Source of the DNA: Bacteroidales bacterium
Lineage (GTDB): Bacteria > Bacteroidota > Bacteroidia > Bacteroidales > WCHB1-69
Length of the DNA: 64,000 nucleotides
Reading direction: 5' to 3'
Assembly: GCA_017540505.1 (NCBI GenBank)
Contig: JAFYAW010000014.1
Coordinates: 1-64,000 of the forward strand
This document shows positions 18,416-26,614 of the stretch, one piece after another. The notes below the pieces were generated by a model. The model saw only the letters and a list, made by a program, of their open reading frames with translations. It made no database searches and was not told the DNA's origin. The translations under genes and the position numbers were made by a program. The stretch's first letter is position 1. Every line of letters begins with the position of its first letter.

Positions 18416-19753
18416 CTACTCCTGATACCAGTTCACCTTCTGCGACGCATACATCGCCAAGCCTAAGATGACGAACAGGCCCACACTGCCCACCAACAGG
18501 GCGTAGCTTTCCAATTGCAGCAAGACATATATAAATATGTATAGGGCGGACAGCAACAGACCGATGGCAATCGCCGTCTTGCATATTTTCAGCACCGCCG
18601 CCATATAGGCCGTAATCAGCCCCACCGTCATCACCGAGGCAATCACATACGACCACAGGAAGGCGATATGCTCGGAGAACGACAGCAACAAGGTGTAGAA
18701 AAGGATGAGCGCCAGCCCCACCAACAGATACTGCACCGGATGTATCGGCCTGCCCTTGCGTATCTCCACAAACAGGACCACCGAGAAGGTAAGCACGATG
18801 ATCAGGAAGGCGTACTTCACCGCACGGGTGGTCTGCTGGTACTGCTCCACAGGCACCTTCATGTTCACCCCAAAAGCCGACTCACGAACGGAGGTGCCCC
18901 AGTCGATGACCACCTGCGAGAAATCGCGATTCAACGCCAGCACCTTCCACGAGGCAGAGAAACCCTTCTCGCTCACCTCGCGTTTCACCGGCAGATAGCT
19001 GCCGTCGAAGCTCGGCGTGACGCAGTTGGAGGTCAAGGTTACCGTGTTCGAATTACCCACTGGAACGAAATAGAGTTCCTCGGAGCCTTTCAGGTGCAGC
19101 TTGACCGAGAAAGAGACTTTCTGGCCGGCCCATATCGGTTTCATGTCCACAGGACAACGGAGCACGGAACCCAGCCCCGCTTCCCTATCCGACTTCATCG
19201 GATACGAGTTATTACCCCATTGCATGGTCACATTTTCCGTTAGGCCGTGCAGGTCGCGCACCCCGATCAGAAGATGCGCCCGTTCCAGATCATACTTGTT
19301 CAGCGCATACGAGGCCAGCTCTTCGGGATAGACAAACTCACCCTGGATGTCCAACGGCGCGGTGAAGACCGTGATGTCGAAGATGCCCCGCTTCAGCGTC
19401 TGCACCTGCGCATCGCCTTGTACCGACAGGTTCTCGGGCAGAATATACAGGCTGTTGCCATCTTTCTTCAAGGGCGGGATGCAGATCACCGGGCCCGCAA
19501 TGCGCTGCGAGCCGCTCCACTTGCCTCCCACCTCCTGCTCGGCCTCACGCAGCGTGTCGTTCCGCTCGTTCACCAAATGCAGCATCATCTGCTGGGGAAT
19601 CAACAGCCCCAAGCTGATCACGACAATCAGCAGCAGCTTCAGCCAGAGTTTCGACTTTCCGGATGCCGGTTTCGTCTTCATCTCCGGCAATCCCGACGGC
19701 ATGGGGGTTCTGACCGTCGAACCATTCGTCACATTGTTTTCTTCATTCATCAT
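18416..19753 (-). CDS. creD: CreD-family inner membrane protein
   Basis: The protein is 445 residues. One N-terminal transmembrane helix (LKLLLIVVISLGLLIP) is followed by a periplasmic domain of about 250 residues containing VGGKWSGSQRIAGPVICIP, the CreD signature region. At least five C-terminal helices follow (AFLIIVLTFSVVLFVE through LVGSVGLFVILGLAMY). In enterobacteria CreD is part of the CreBC regulon and affects envelope integrity; in Bacteroidota its role is less clear. The gene is preceded by a winged-helix regulator and a membrane protein gene, and the palindrome upstream of creD is repeated upstream of that pair, so co-regulation is likely. Confidence 0.9.
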   Translation of the reverse strand: MMNEENNVTNGSTVRTPMPSGLPEMKTKPASGKSKLWLKLLLIVVISLGLLIPQQMMLHLVNERNDTLREAEQEVGGKWSGSQRIAGPVICIPPLKKDGNSLYILPENLSVQGDAQVQTLKRGIFDITVFTAPLDIQGEFVYPEELASYALNKYDLERAHLLIGVRDLHGLTENVTMQWGNNSYPMKSDREAGLGSVLRCPVDMKPIWAGQKVSFSVKLHLKGSEELYFVPVGNSNTVTLTSNCVTPSFDGSYLPVKREVSEKGFSASWKVLALNRDFSQVVIDWGTSVRESAFGVNMKVPVEQYQQTTRAVKYAFLIIVLTFSVVLFVEIRKGRPIHPVQYLLVGLALILFYTLLLSFSEHIAFLWSYVIASVMTVGLITAYMAAVLKICKTAIAIGLLLSALYIFIYVLLQLESYALLVGSVGLFVILGLAMYASQKVNWYQE

Positions 19754-19783
19754 TTTTGTTGTTTTTTTTTAAGATTAATAATT

Positions 19784-19806
19784 AAAAAGTACTTTGTAAT
19801 ACAAAG
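19784..19806 (-). promoter_or_regulatory. Palindromic operator/promoter candidate of creD
   Basis: The minus strand reads CTTTG-N5-CAAAG followed by TACTTTTT. The same arrangement occurs at 20780-20802. The first half-site overlaps a TAnnTTTG-like promoter element, so binding of a regulator there would block transcription. Confidence 0.6.
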
Positions 19807-19830
19807 TTTATAAATAAAAAAAATTCAATC

Positions 19831-20130
19831 CTATTTCTGGTTCTTCAAAAAAGATTCCAGTGCCGCGATGTGGTCGGCAAAAGCCGTACGGCCGGCCTCC
19901 GTGGCATAGAAACGAGTGTTGGGTTTCCGTCCTACGAAGGATTTCTCGCAACGTATGTAGCCCAAATCCTCCAAACTGCGGGTATGGCTGGCCAGGTTGC
20001 CGTCGGTAAGCTGCAACAGCGACTTCAACGTGGAGAAATCCGCCGACTCATTCGCCACCAGCACCGACATGATGCCAAGCCGTATCTTGCTCTCAAAAGC
20101 CTTGTTCAGATGTTCGAGACCTGTAATCAT
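19831..20130 (-). CDS. Winged-helix transcriptional regulator (ArsR/MarR-like, single domain)
   Basis: The start is set at ATG 20130, giving 99 residues (MITGLEHLNKAF). The frame continues further upstream, but that part would overlap the preceding gene by about 110 bp. The sequence IRLGIMSVLVANESADFSTLKSLL, then NLASHTRSLEDLGYIRCEK, then RKPNTRFYATEAGRTAF is a winged helix with recognition helix and wing, as in the small regulators that accompany integral membrane genes in Bacteroidota. It overlaps the upstream membrane gene by ATGA, so the two are translationally coupled. It is the natural candidate to bind the shared palindrome. Confidence 0.85.
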   Translation of the reverse strand: MITGLEHLNKAFESKIRLGIMSVLVANESADFSTLKSLLQLTDGNLASHTRSLEDLGYIRCEKSFVGRKPNTRFYATEAGRTAFADHIAALESFLKNQK

Positions 20131-20774
20131 GCCGCCTGTTTTTTTCCGAAACGCAATGTATAAAGGATTCCGAACAGAATGTGCAGGACCCCGAATCCGA
20201 GGAACCAGAAGAACCAGGCATATTGAACGGTAAAGCAATCCAGCAGACCAAGTATCAATTCGCCGTAGCCCAGGAAGCGGAACACAGGATAGGTGTAATG
20301 TTGGGTGTTAATCAGAGCCAATCCATAGAATATCAGCATTATAGAAGATGTAAGACCATAATGGTGCTGCATAATCAGAGCCAGACAGAGAAGGCCACCC
20401 GCCACTAACGGGATGAAAAAGTTGAGCAGCATCTGGAACATCCGCTTGTCGAACGCGAAGGGCAGGTTGAGACGTTTGGCCTTGCGCCACGCCATCACCG
20501 TGACGGTGGCGAACGACAGGGCGAACAGGAGCACTGCCGACAGCACCATCATGCGGATAAGATGCGGGGTGTTCAGGAGGATGTTGCCGTACTCGTCGTA
20601 CGGAAGCGACAGGCAATTCCACCCTCTCGCCACCGGGGCCACCAGGAGGGCGGCCACGCACGCATACAGGCCCACAAGTATGATAGACACGCCGCTGATG
20701 GCCTGAAAGCGGGAGGATTTCGCCATCATGTCGCGGATGTCGTCCAGTGTCTGAATGATCTCTTTCTTTTCCAT
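20127..20774 (-). CDS. Polytopic membrane protein partnered with the winged-helix regulator
   Basis: The 215-residue protein has about six transmembrane helices (ISGVSIILVGLYACVAALLV; IRMMVLSAVLLFALSFATVTV; LLNFFIPLVAGGLLCLALIM; IMLIFYGLALINT; LGYGELILGLLDCF; FFWFLGFGVLHILFGILY). It has no recognised enzymatic motif. Its start is preceded by the palindrome at 20780-20802 and its stop overlaps the regulator start. It may sense or respond to membrane state for the regulator, but this is inference. Confidence 0.75.
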   Translation of the reverse strand: MEKKEIIQTLDDIRDMMAKSSRFQAISGVSIILVGLYACVAALLVAPVARGWNCLSLPYDEYGNILLNTPHLIRMMVLSAVLLFALSFATVTVMAWRKAKRLNLPFAFDKRMFQMLLNFFIPLVAGGLLCLALIMQHHYGLTSSIMLIFYGLALINTQHYTYPVFRFLGYGELILGLLDCFTVQYAWFFWFLGFGVLHILFGILYTLRFGKKQAA

Positions 20775-20779
20775 ATATC

Positions 20780-20802
20780 AAAAAGTACTTTGCGCTGCAA
20801 AG
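20780..20802 (-). promoter_or_regulatory. Palindromic operator/promoter candidate of the membrane-regulator pair
   Basis: CTTTG-N5-CAAAG followed by TACTTTTT on the minus strand, six bases upstream of the ATG at 20774. It matches 19784-19806 in all positions outside the 5-bp spacer. Confidence 0.6.
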
Positions 20803-20909
20803 AAACAAAAAAAACAAACACGCTCGGTCGGAAATATGATTTTTTTTTCTGATGGTTACGTAACAACGTGAAATTTCATTTTAACGTGGATTTTTACACA
20901 TAAAATAAT

Positions 20910-20917
20910 TACCTTTG
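20910..20917 (+). promoter_or_regulatory. Bacteroidota -7 box of korAB
   Basis: TACCTTTG lies 96 bp upstream of the korA ATG, leaving a moderately long leader. Confidence 0.6.
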
Positions 20918-21013
20918 CCGCCGTTTTCAAAGGCTCTGAAAAAGCCTTGCCAACATTATTCATCATATTGATTCATAATTAATTAAAATAAAACTCATAC
21001 TAAAACAGTCATT

Positions 21014-22864
21014 ATGGCATCAAACGAGCAAATCACAAAAATCGACGACATCGTCGTGCGTTTTGCGGGCGACTCTGGCGACGGCATGCAGCTTTCGGGT
21101 ACCCTGTTCTCGGACGCATCCGCCCTCACCGGCAACGACATCGCCACTTTCCCGGACTATCCGGCTGAGATCCGCGCACCCCACAACACCATCGCGGGCG
21201 TGTCCGGATACCAGGTCCACGTCGGAAACCACATCTACAGCTCCGGCGACAAATGCGACATCCTGGTGGCCATGAACCCCGCCTCCCTGAAGTCCAACCT
21301 CAAATGGGCCAAGAAAGGCGCCACCATCATCGTGGATATCGACACCTTCACGGACGAGGCCCTGACCAAGGCCGGCTACACCGAGAACGACCATCCGTTC
21401 ACCGACGAGATGGAGCGTGCCTACACCATCATCAAAGCACCCGTGACATCCTTCACGCATCGCATCGGCACCGAGCAGGGTGTGGACAAGAAAACGACCG
21501 ACAAATGCCGCAACATGTTCGCTTTAGGCATCATTTTCTATGCCACCCATAAGAAACTGGACCAGACATTCGCCTATTTGGAGCGCAAATTCGCCAAGAA
21601 ACCGGAAATCGTGAAGCTGAACAAGGCTGTGCTCTCCGAGGGCTATGAATACGCTGACAAGTTGGAGGTGATGCACTCCCACATCTTCGAAATCGCGCAC
21701 GCCGACCAGATGCCGAAGGGCCGTTACCGCAACATCACGGGTAACGTGGCCACCGCATGGGGTCTTTTGGCCGCTTCCGAAAAATCGGGCCGCCGCCTCT
21801 TCTTAGGCTCCTACCCTATCACGCCGGCCACGGATGTGATGGTGGAATTAGCCAAGCATAAAGCCCTGGGCGCAAGAGTATTCCAAGCCGAAGATGAAAT
21901 CGCCGGTATCTGCTCCGCCATCGGAGCCTCCTACGCCGGCGCCTTAGCCTGCACCTCCACGTCAGGCCCCGGCCTCTCCCTGAAGAGCGAAGCCCTCGGT
22001 CTGGCCGTCATGGTCGAACTCCCGTTAGTGGTCGTTGACGTGCAGCGCGGCGGTCCCTCTACGGGTCTGCCCACCAAGACCGAACAGGGCGACCTCAACC
22101 AGGCGCTCTACGGCCGTAACGGCGAAGCCCCGTTAGTGGTGGTGGCTGCCTCATCCAGTGCCAACTGCTTCTACTGGGCCTACAATGCCGCCAAGATTGC
22201 CCTTGAGCACATGACCCCCGTCATCCTGCTCACCGACGGCTATCTCGGCAACGGCTCGCAGCTGTTCCGCATCCCGAAGATAGCCGACATGCCGAGCATC
22301 ACGCCGCGTCTGGCCACTCCCAACGATCCCGACTACCGTCCGTTCCGCCGCGACGAGGAGAAATTCGCCCGCTGGTGGGCTCTCCCCGGCATGGAAGGCC
22401 TTCGCCACCGCGTGGGCGGCCTCGAGAAATGCCCCGACGGACCGCTGAGCACGGATCCTGAAAACCACGCCCTGATGGTGCACAACCGCCAGGAAAAAGT
22501 GAACCGCGTGGCCAACTTCATCCCCGACCAGGAAGTGACCGGTAATCCAGATGCTGACCTGCTCGTGGTGGGCTGGGGCGGCACCTCCGGCGCACTCACC
22601 CTCGCCGTGGAAGAGATGAACAAGGAAGGCAAGAAAGTGGCCTACACCCACTTCAACTACATCTGCCCGCTGCCCAAGAACACCGGCGACATCCTCCGCA
22701 AATACAAGAAGATCGTCGTTTGCGAACTCAACAACGGCCAGTTCGCGGGATATCTCCGCACACAGTTCCCCGAGTGCCCGATGACACAATACAACAAGAT
22801 CATGGGACTGCCCTTCGAGGTCGGTGAACTGAAAGCCGAATTTGAAAGACTTTTGGCCAAGTAA
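21014..22864 (+). CDS. korA: 2-oxoglutarate:ferredoxin oxidoreductase, fused gamma-alpha subunit
   Basis: The 616-residue protein joins the gamma domain (residues about 10-190; FAGDSGDGMQLSGTLF, then FPDYPAEIRAP) to the alpha pyrimidine-binding domain (GSYPITPATDVMVELAKH, FQAEDEIAGICSAIGASYAG, TSTSGPGLSLKSEALGLAV, VDVQRGGPSTGLPTKTEQGDL). A C-terminal transketolase-like domain ends in ICPLPKNTGDIL and NNGQFAGYLRTQFPE. With KorB it interconverts 2-oxoglutarate plus CoA and succinyl-CoA plus CO2 using ferredoxin, a hallmark of anaerobic Bacteroidales metabolism. The SGDGMQLSG and YPAEIRAP motifs are typical of the KorA branch rather than pyruvate oxidoreductases, though the substrate cannot be proven from sequence. 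Confidence 0.93.
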   Translation: MASNEQITKIDDIVVRFAGDSGDGMQLSGTLFSDASALTGNDIATFPDYPAEIRAPHNTIAGVSGYQVHVGNHIYSSGDKCDILVAMNPASLKSNLKWAKKGATIIVDIDTFTDEALTKAGYTENDHPFTDEMERAYTIIKAPVTSFTHRIGTEQGVDKKTTDKCRNMFALGIIFYATHKKLDQTFAYLERKFAKKPEIVKLNKAVLSEGYEYADKLEVMHSHIFEIAHADQMPKGRYRNITGNVATAWGLLAASEKSGRRLFLGSYPITPATDVMVELAKHKALGARVFQAEDEIAGICSAIGASYAGALACTSTSGPGLSLKSEALGLAVMVELPLVVVDVQRGGPSTGLPTKTEQGDLNQALYGRNGEAPLVVVAASSSANCFYWAYNAAKIALEHMTPVILLTDGYLGNGSQLFRIPKIADMPSITPRLATPNDPDYRPFRRDEEKFARWWALPGMEGLRHRVGGLEKCPDGPLSTDPENHALMVHNRQEKVNRVANFIPDQEVTGNPDADLLVVGWGGTSGALTLAVEEMNKEGKKVAYTHFNYICPLPKNTGDILRKYKKIVVCELNNGQFAGYLRTQFPECPMTQYNKIMGLPFEVGELKAEFERLLAK

Positions 22865-22900
22865 TTTTAGTTAGTAATCAATAGCATAATCATAAACATC

Positions 22901-23935
22901 ATGGCAGAAAGACATTTTGTTCCCAAAGCGGACCGCGAATATACAAAAGCCGACTTCACCAGCGACCAGATGGTCAAATGGTGTCCGGGATGTGGCGACC
23001 ACGCCATCCTGAACTCCCTGTTGAACACGTTCCCGAAGACCAACCACAAGAAGGAGAACATCTGCATGGTTTCCGGTATCGGTTGCTCTTCCCGTATCCC
23101 CTATTATGTTGACACCTACGGTTTCCACAGCATCCACGGTCGTGCGTGCGCCATCGCCACCGGCGTGAAGCTCGCCAACCCGGCCCTCTCCGTTTGGGTG
23201 AGCATGGGCGACGGCGACTCCATGGCCATCGGCGGCAACCACCTCATCCATGCGGTGCGCCGTAACCAGGACCTCAACATCACCATCTTCAACAACGAGA
23301 TCTACGGCTTGACCAAGGGCCAGTACAGCCCCACCACCAAGTTCGGACAGGTCACGAAGACCTCTCCGTTCGGCACCATCGACTACCCGTTCAACCCCGG
23401 TGAGTTGGTCATGGGTGCGCAAGGCACGTTCTACGCCCGCGCACTGGACTGTGTGCCCACCCTCACCACGGACATCATGACACGCGCCGCCCAACACGAC
23501 GGCACCAGCGTGGTGGAAGTGCTCCAGAACTGTATGATCTTCAACGACAAGGCTCACGCCGCCATCACCGACCGCGCCGTCCGTGACGACCGCACCATCG
23601 TGCTCGAGCACGGCAAACCGATGATCTTCGGCAAAGAGAAGAACAAAGGCTTGCGCTTCAACGGCCGCTGCCTCGAAGCCGTCACCATCGGCGAGAACGG
23701 CATCACCATCGACGACATCATGATCCACGACGAGACCACCGAGGACACCGGCATCCACATGATGCTGGCCCGCATGAGCGGCGACCTCCCCGTGGCCCTC
23801 GGCGTAATCCGCAACGTCAAAAAGACCTCCTACACCCAACTCTACGAAGAGCAGATGGAGGAACAGATGGCCAACGGGAAGTTCAAATGCGTGGACGACC
23901 TGTTGAACAGTGGCGACACGTGGGAAGTGGAGTAA
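22901..23935 (+). CDS. korB: 2-oxoglutarate:ferredoxin oxidoreductase, beta subunit
   Basis: The 344-residue protein binds thiamine diphosphate and an iron-sulfur cluster. Visible motifs are WCPGCGDHAIL, SGIGCSSRIPYY, the ThDP motif GDGDSMAIGGNHL, and NNEIYGLTKGQYSPTT. It follows korA by 36 bp and the two form one operon that ends at the terminator 23984-24013. The last codons (FKCVDDLLN) are repeated downstream of the gene; see 24076-24129. Confidence 0.93.
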   Translation: MAERHFVPKADREYTKADFTSDQMVKWCPGCGDHAILNSLLNTFPKTNHKKENICMVSGIGCSSRIPYYVDTYGFHSIHGRACAIATGVKLANPALSVWVSMGDGDSMAIGGNHLIHAVRRNQDLNITIFNNEIYGLTKGQYSPTTKFGQVTKTSPFGTIDYPFNPGELVMGAQGTFYARALDCVPTLTTDIMTRAAQHDGTSVVEVLQNCMIFNDKAHAAITDRAVRDDRTIVLEHGKPMIFGKEKNKGLRFNGRCLEAVTIGENGITIDDIMIHDETTEDTGIHMMLARMSGDLPVALGVIRNVKKTSYTQLYEEQMEEQMANGKFKCVDDLLNSGDTWEVE

Positions 23936-23970
23936 GAGTTGAGAGTTTAGAGATTAGAGTTTAGAGAAAC
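23936..23970. repeat. 7-mer tandem words after korB
   Basis: Five 7-base words (GAGTTGA, GAGTTTA, GAGATTA, GAGTTTA, GAGAAAC) begin at the base after the korB stop codon. They are the reverse-complement family of the words at 3587-3616 and 32540-32568. Confidence 0.7.
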
Positions 23971-23983
23971 TCGCAAAGCAAGG

Positions 23984-24013
23984 GGCCCTCGGAAACGGGG
24001 GCCTTTTTTTTTT
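23984..24013 (+). terminator. Rho-independent terminator of korAB
   Basis: GGCCCTCG and CGGGGGCC form an 8-bp stem with a GAAA tetraloop, followed by ten T. A run of ten G (24014-24023) follows immediately. Confidence 0.9.
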
Positions 24014-24075
24014 GGGGGGGGGGATTTTGATAGGAGACAAGTCAGTTTTGCCGTGGTTGTTTCATCATTTTCACT

Positions 24076-24129
24076 TTCAAATGTGTGGACGACCTATTGA
24101 ACAAATCCGACATTTTCTCTTCAAATTAA
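24076..24129 (+). pseudogene. Remnant copy of the korB 3' end
   Basis: Twenty-six of 28 bases at 24076-24103 match korB codons for FKCVDDLLN (23882-23909), and both mismatches are synonymous. The frame continues with KSD and reaches a TAA at 24127. Upstream similarity fades, so only the C-terminal end of a former korB copy, or a duplicated tail, remains. It is not expected to be expressed. Confidence 0.6.
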
Positions 24130-24133
24130 CATG

Positions 24134-24169
24134 AAAAAAGCCTCGAAAGCTTATCCGACTTTCGAGGCT
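24134..24169 (-). terminator. Rho-independent terminator of the gyrA-TPR operon
   Basis: An 11-bp perfect stem (AGCCTCGAAAG with CTTTCGAGGCT, nine-base loop) is followed on the minus strand by six T. It ends the unit whose last stop codon is at 24192. Confidence 0.9.
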
Positions 24170-24191
24170 TATCTTGGAAAGGAACGTGTCC

Positions 24192-25373
24192 TTAGTTCTG
24201 ATGTCTGTAGGAATCCACCTTTGCCTTCAACTCTTCAGGAACAGGCAACAGGAGCTTCACTTTCAGCTGTTGCAACGTGATGTTGTTCTGCCGATTATTA
24301 GGATCTATTTCGTATGCTTTCTGGCTCCAGTCGTGGGCCTTTTGCAAAATATCCTTCTCAGCAGCCTTGAGAGGATTCACTTCAGCATATTGCTTGGCCT
24401 TTATAGCCGCATCAATCTTATCCTCATACTCCACCACTTCCATGGTGTAACGATATGCCATTTGGAAATTCAGCTGGAAGTCGTTCGGATGTTCTGCAAG
24501 AAGACCAGTCAGGATTTCCTCAGCTTTGGTGAAATATTTGGCGTTGCTCATATAGTTGGCGCAGTTGGCGGCCACCGTCAAGTCGCCGGGTTTCTTGGCG
24601 AGCATGGAGTCGCACAGAGCCAGCACCTTGTCGCTTTGGCCAGTCATATCGTAATAGTCAATCTGAGTGCTCATCAGATCCTCATTATCGGGGAATGCCG
24701 TCAGACCTTTTTTCAGGATGTTACCACAATTGACCGTATCCTTCTCGCTTTTATACAAATCATACAACGTTGTATAAATGGCAGGATGGAGTGTGGGGAA
24801 CGTTGAGACAGACTTGAGGAGCATGTTTTTTCCTTCAGCCTGATTTCCCTGGCCAAAATAGATAACGGCCATCTGATAGTACATGGCGGAAGCATTCTGC
24901 TTGTTCTTGCCCAGCTCGTAATTCTTGGCAGCCAGCGAATAGTATTTGAGGGCGTTCTCAAAATCGTTCATCTTGGCATATTTGGCACCCATCTCGTTAA
25001 ACGGGTCGGCGCACAGCCGTTGGCCGTCAATGGCACCTAACATACCCGTCTTGGGCTGCACCTTCGGATCCAGTTCCAGAGCCTTAATGAAAGCCTCATT
25101 GGCTATAAGCAGCGCGTCCGGGTAACGGGGCGTGTAGTTCGGGTCTGCATTCAGCTTCTTCTGGTCTGAATTGTAAAGGTTCACATATACATTACCCTTC
25201 ATCAGCCACACTTGGGCGTTGTCGGGGTAGGCGGCCATGCACTCCTCAATGAATTTCTTCGCTTTAGGGGCTTGGTTGTTACGCAGGCACTGCCATACGT
25301 CATCAAGGCAGGACTGAGAAAACAGCGTCGTGCTAATCATTAAGCCGACTAAAAGAAACGTTAATTTTTTCAT
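24192..25373 (-). CDS. Secreted/periplasmic TPR protein (second of a pair)
   Basis: The product is 393 residues with a signal peptide (MKKLTFLLVGLMISTTLFSQ). Tetratricopeptide-like repeats fill the mature protein, for example AQVWLMKGNVYVNLY, DFENALKYYSLAAKNYEL, YYQMAVIYFGQGNQAEGK, FTKAEEILTGLLAEHPNDF and AHDWSQKAYEIDPNN. It shares layout and several blocks (WLYKGNIY/WLMKGNVY, RYPDALLIANEAFIKALELDP versus LYPDAPVEAYDAFAKSLEINP) with the gene just upstream, so the two are tandem paralogues. TPR proteins mediate protein contacts; a partner is not evident. It is the last gene before the terminator. Confidence 0.75.
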   Translation of the reverse strand: MKKLTFLLVGLMISTTLFSQSCLDDVWQCLRNNQAPKAKKFIEECMAAYPDNAQVWLMKGNVYVNLYNSDQKKLNADPNYTPRYPDALLIANEAFIKALELDPKVQPKTGMLGAIDGQRLCADPFNEMGAKYAKMNDFENALKYYSLAAKNYELGKNKQNASAMYYQMAVIYFGQGNQAEGKNMLLKSVSTFPTLHPAIYTTLYDLYKSEKDTVNCGNILKKGLTAFPDNEDLMSTQIDYYDMTGQSDKVLALCDSMLAKKPGDLTVAANCANYMSNAKYFTKAEEILTGLLAEHPNDFQLNFQMAYRYTMEVVEYEDKIDAAIKAKQYAEVNPLKAAEKDILQKAHDWSQKAYEIDPNNRQNNITLQQLKVKLLLPVPEELKAKVDSYRHQN

Positions 25374-25411
25374 TGCTTTGAATTTTTGTATTGTTATATG
25401 ATTTTATTGGA

Positions 25412-26602
25412 TTATTTTTCTAACGATTGGATTAATTTGTCGATCTCATCATATTTGGGCGACTGCTGGCGTGCGTAGATGGCACGCAACGTCATCAGAA
25501 GGCTCTTGTCATTGGGTTCCAGCACACGAGCCTGCTCAAAATAGCGCGCCGACTGGTCCATATACGAATCCGACTGAGTCTTAAAGTCTTTGGCTTGTGC
25601 ACTGTTCGGGTCCGAAATGGCCGCCTTGTTGTATTGGTCAAACAAGCGTTCGGAGAGGCTGTACGTGCAAACACCAAGGTTGTAAAGAATCACAAAATTA
25701 TTCGGCGACAATTTGTTGGTTTTTACCAGAAGAGATTCAGCCTCCTCATACTCTTTTTCCCGGATGTAAAAGTTGGCGAGATTCACCAGTTCGTCGGCAT
25801 TCTGGACGGAAGAGGATGGGATGTTGTGCAGCAAGGAGGAAGCCGTCACGCTATCGCCCTTCCAATAATGATAGTCGATTTCCGCCAAACGTATGCTCAT
25901 ATTGCCCGGCAGATTCTTTTTGGCCTTCGCCAACACATCTTCTGCCTTACGGGAATCGTTTCCCTTCTCGTATGCCTCTATCAGGCGCACATACACGTAC
26001 GGGTTGGACGAACCGTCCTCCATCGCCTTGTTGTAATACAATATTATATTATCATTATTCTTTTCACCTAAAGACTCCAACGCGTATGCATAATAATAGT
26101 ACAAATCCCCATTCATGGGATACTGGGGCTTATCCATCTCGTATGAAGCGATGCCCTTGGCCAACGTGTTTTTCGCCGCCGGAAAATCCTTGGCTATCAG
26201 CTGGTCCACACCACGAACCAGCAGCAGCGGATAGAGCTGCCGCATGGCCTCCTTGGCGGAGAACATATCCATTGCCTCGGCGTTCGGATTGATTTCCAAT
26301 GATTTGGCAAAAGCATCGTAGGCCTCTACCGGTGCATCAGGATACAGAATCCTATATTGTTCATCCTTTTGTTTGGCACTGTATTCATCATTAGCCAGGA
26401 AATAGTAGATATTACCCTTGTAGAGCCACGTTTGGGCCTTTGTGGCGAATTTCTCATCCTGCGCACATGCATCAATCGCCTCCTTTGCCTTCACAAAATC
26501 CTTGTCATAATAAAAATTGTAGGCTTTGTTCAACGACGGTTTCTGGGCTTGCAGGCTCAGAAAGGCGGCGAATATCATGCAAAAAACGAAGAGACGTTTC
26601 AT
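25412..26602 (-). CDS. Secreted/periplasmic TPR protein (first of a pair)
   Basis: The 396-residue protein begins with a signal peptide (MKRLFVFCMIFAAFLSLQAQ) and contains TPR-like helices throughout (AQTWLYKGNIYYFLAND, YDAFAKSLEINPNAEA, YYYYAYALESLGEKN, ADELVNLANFYIREKEYEEAESLL, SARYFEQARVLEPNDKSLLMTL). It starts 12 bp after gyrA, so it is probably cotranscribed with it. The linkage to a gyrase gene is likely positional. Paralogue of 24192-25373. Confidence 0.75.
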   Translation of the reverse strand: MKRLFVFCMIFAAFLSLQAQKPSLNKAYNFYYDKDFVKAKEAIDACAQDEKFATKAQTWLYKGNIYYFLANDEYSAKQKDEQYRILYPDAPVEAYDAFAKSLEINPNAEAMDMFSAKEAMRQLYPLLLVRGVDQLIAKDFPAAKNTLAKGIASYEMDKPQYPMNGDLYYYYAYALESLGEKNNDNIILYYNKAMEDGSSNPYVYVRLIEAYEKGNDSRKAEDVLAKAKKNLPGNMSIRLAEIDYHYWKGDSVTASSLLHNIPSSSVQNADELVNLANFYIREKEYEEAESLLVKTNKLSPNNFVILYNLGVCTYSLSERLFDQYNKAAISDPNSAQAKDFKTQSDSYMDQSARYFEQARVLEPNDKSLLMTLRAIYARQQSPKYDEIDKLIQSLEK

Positions 26603-26614
26603 CGGGGTGAAAAA

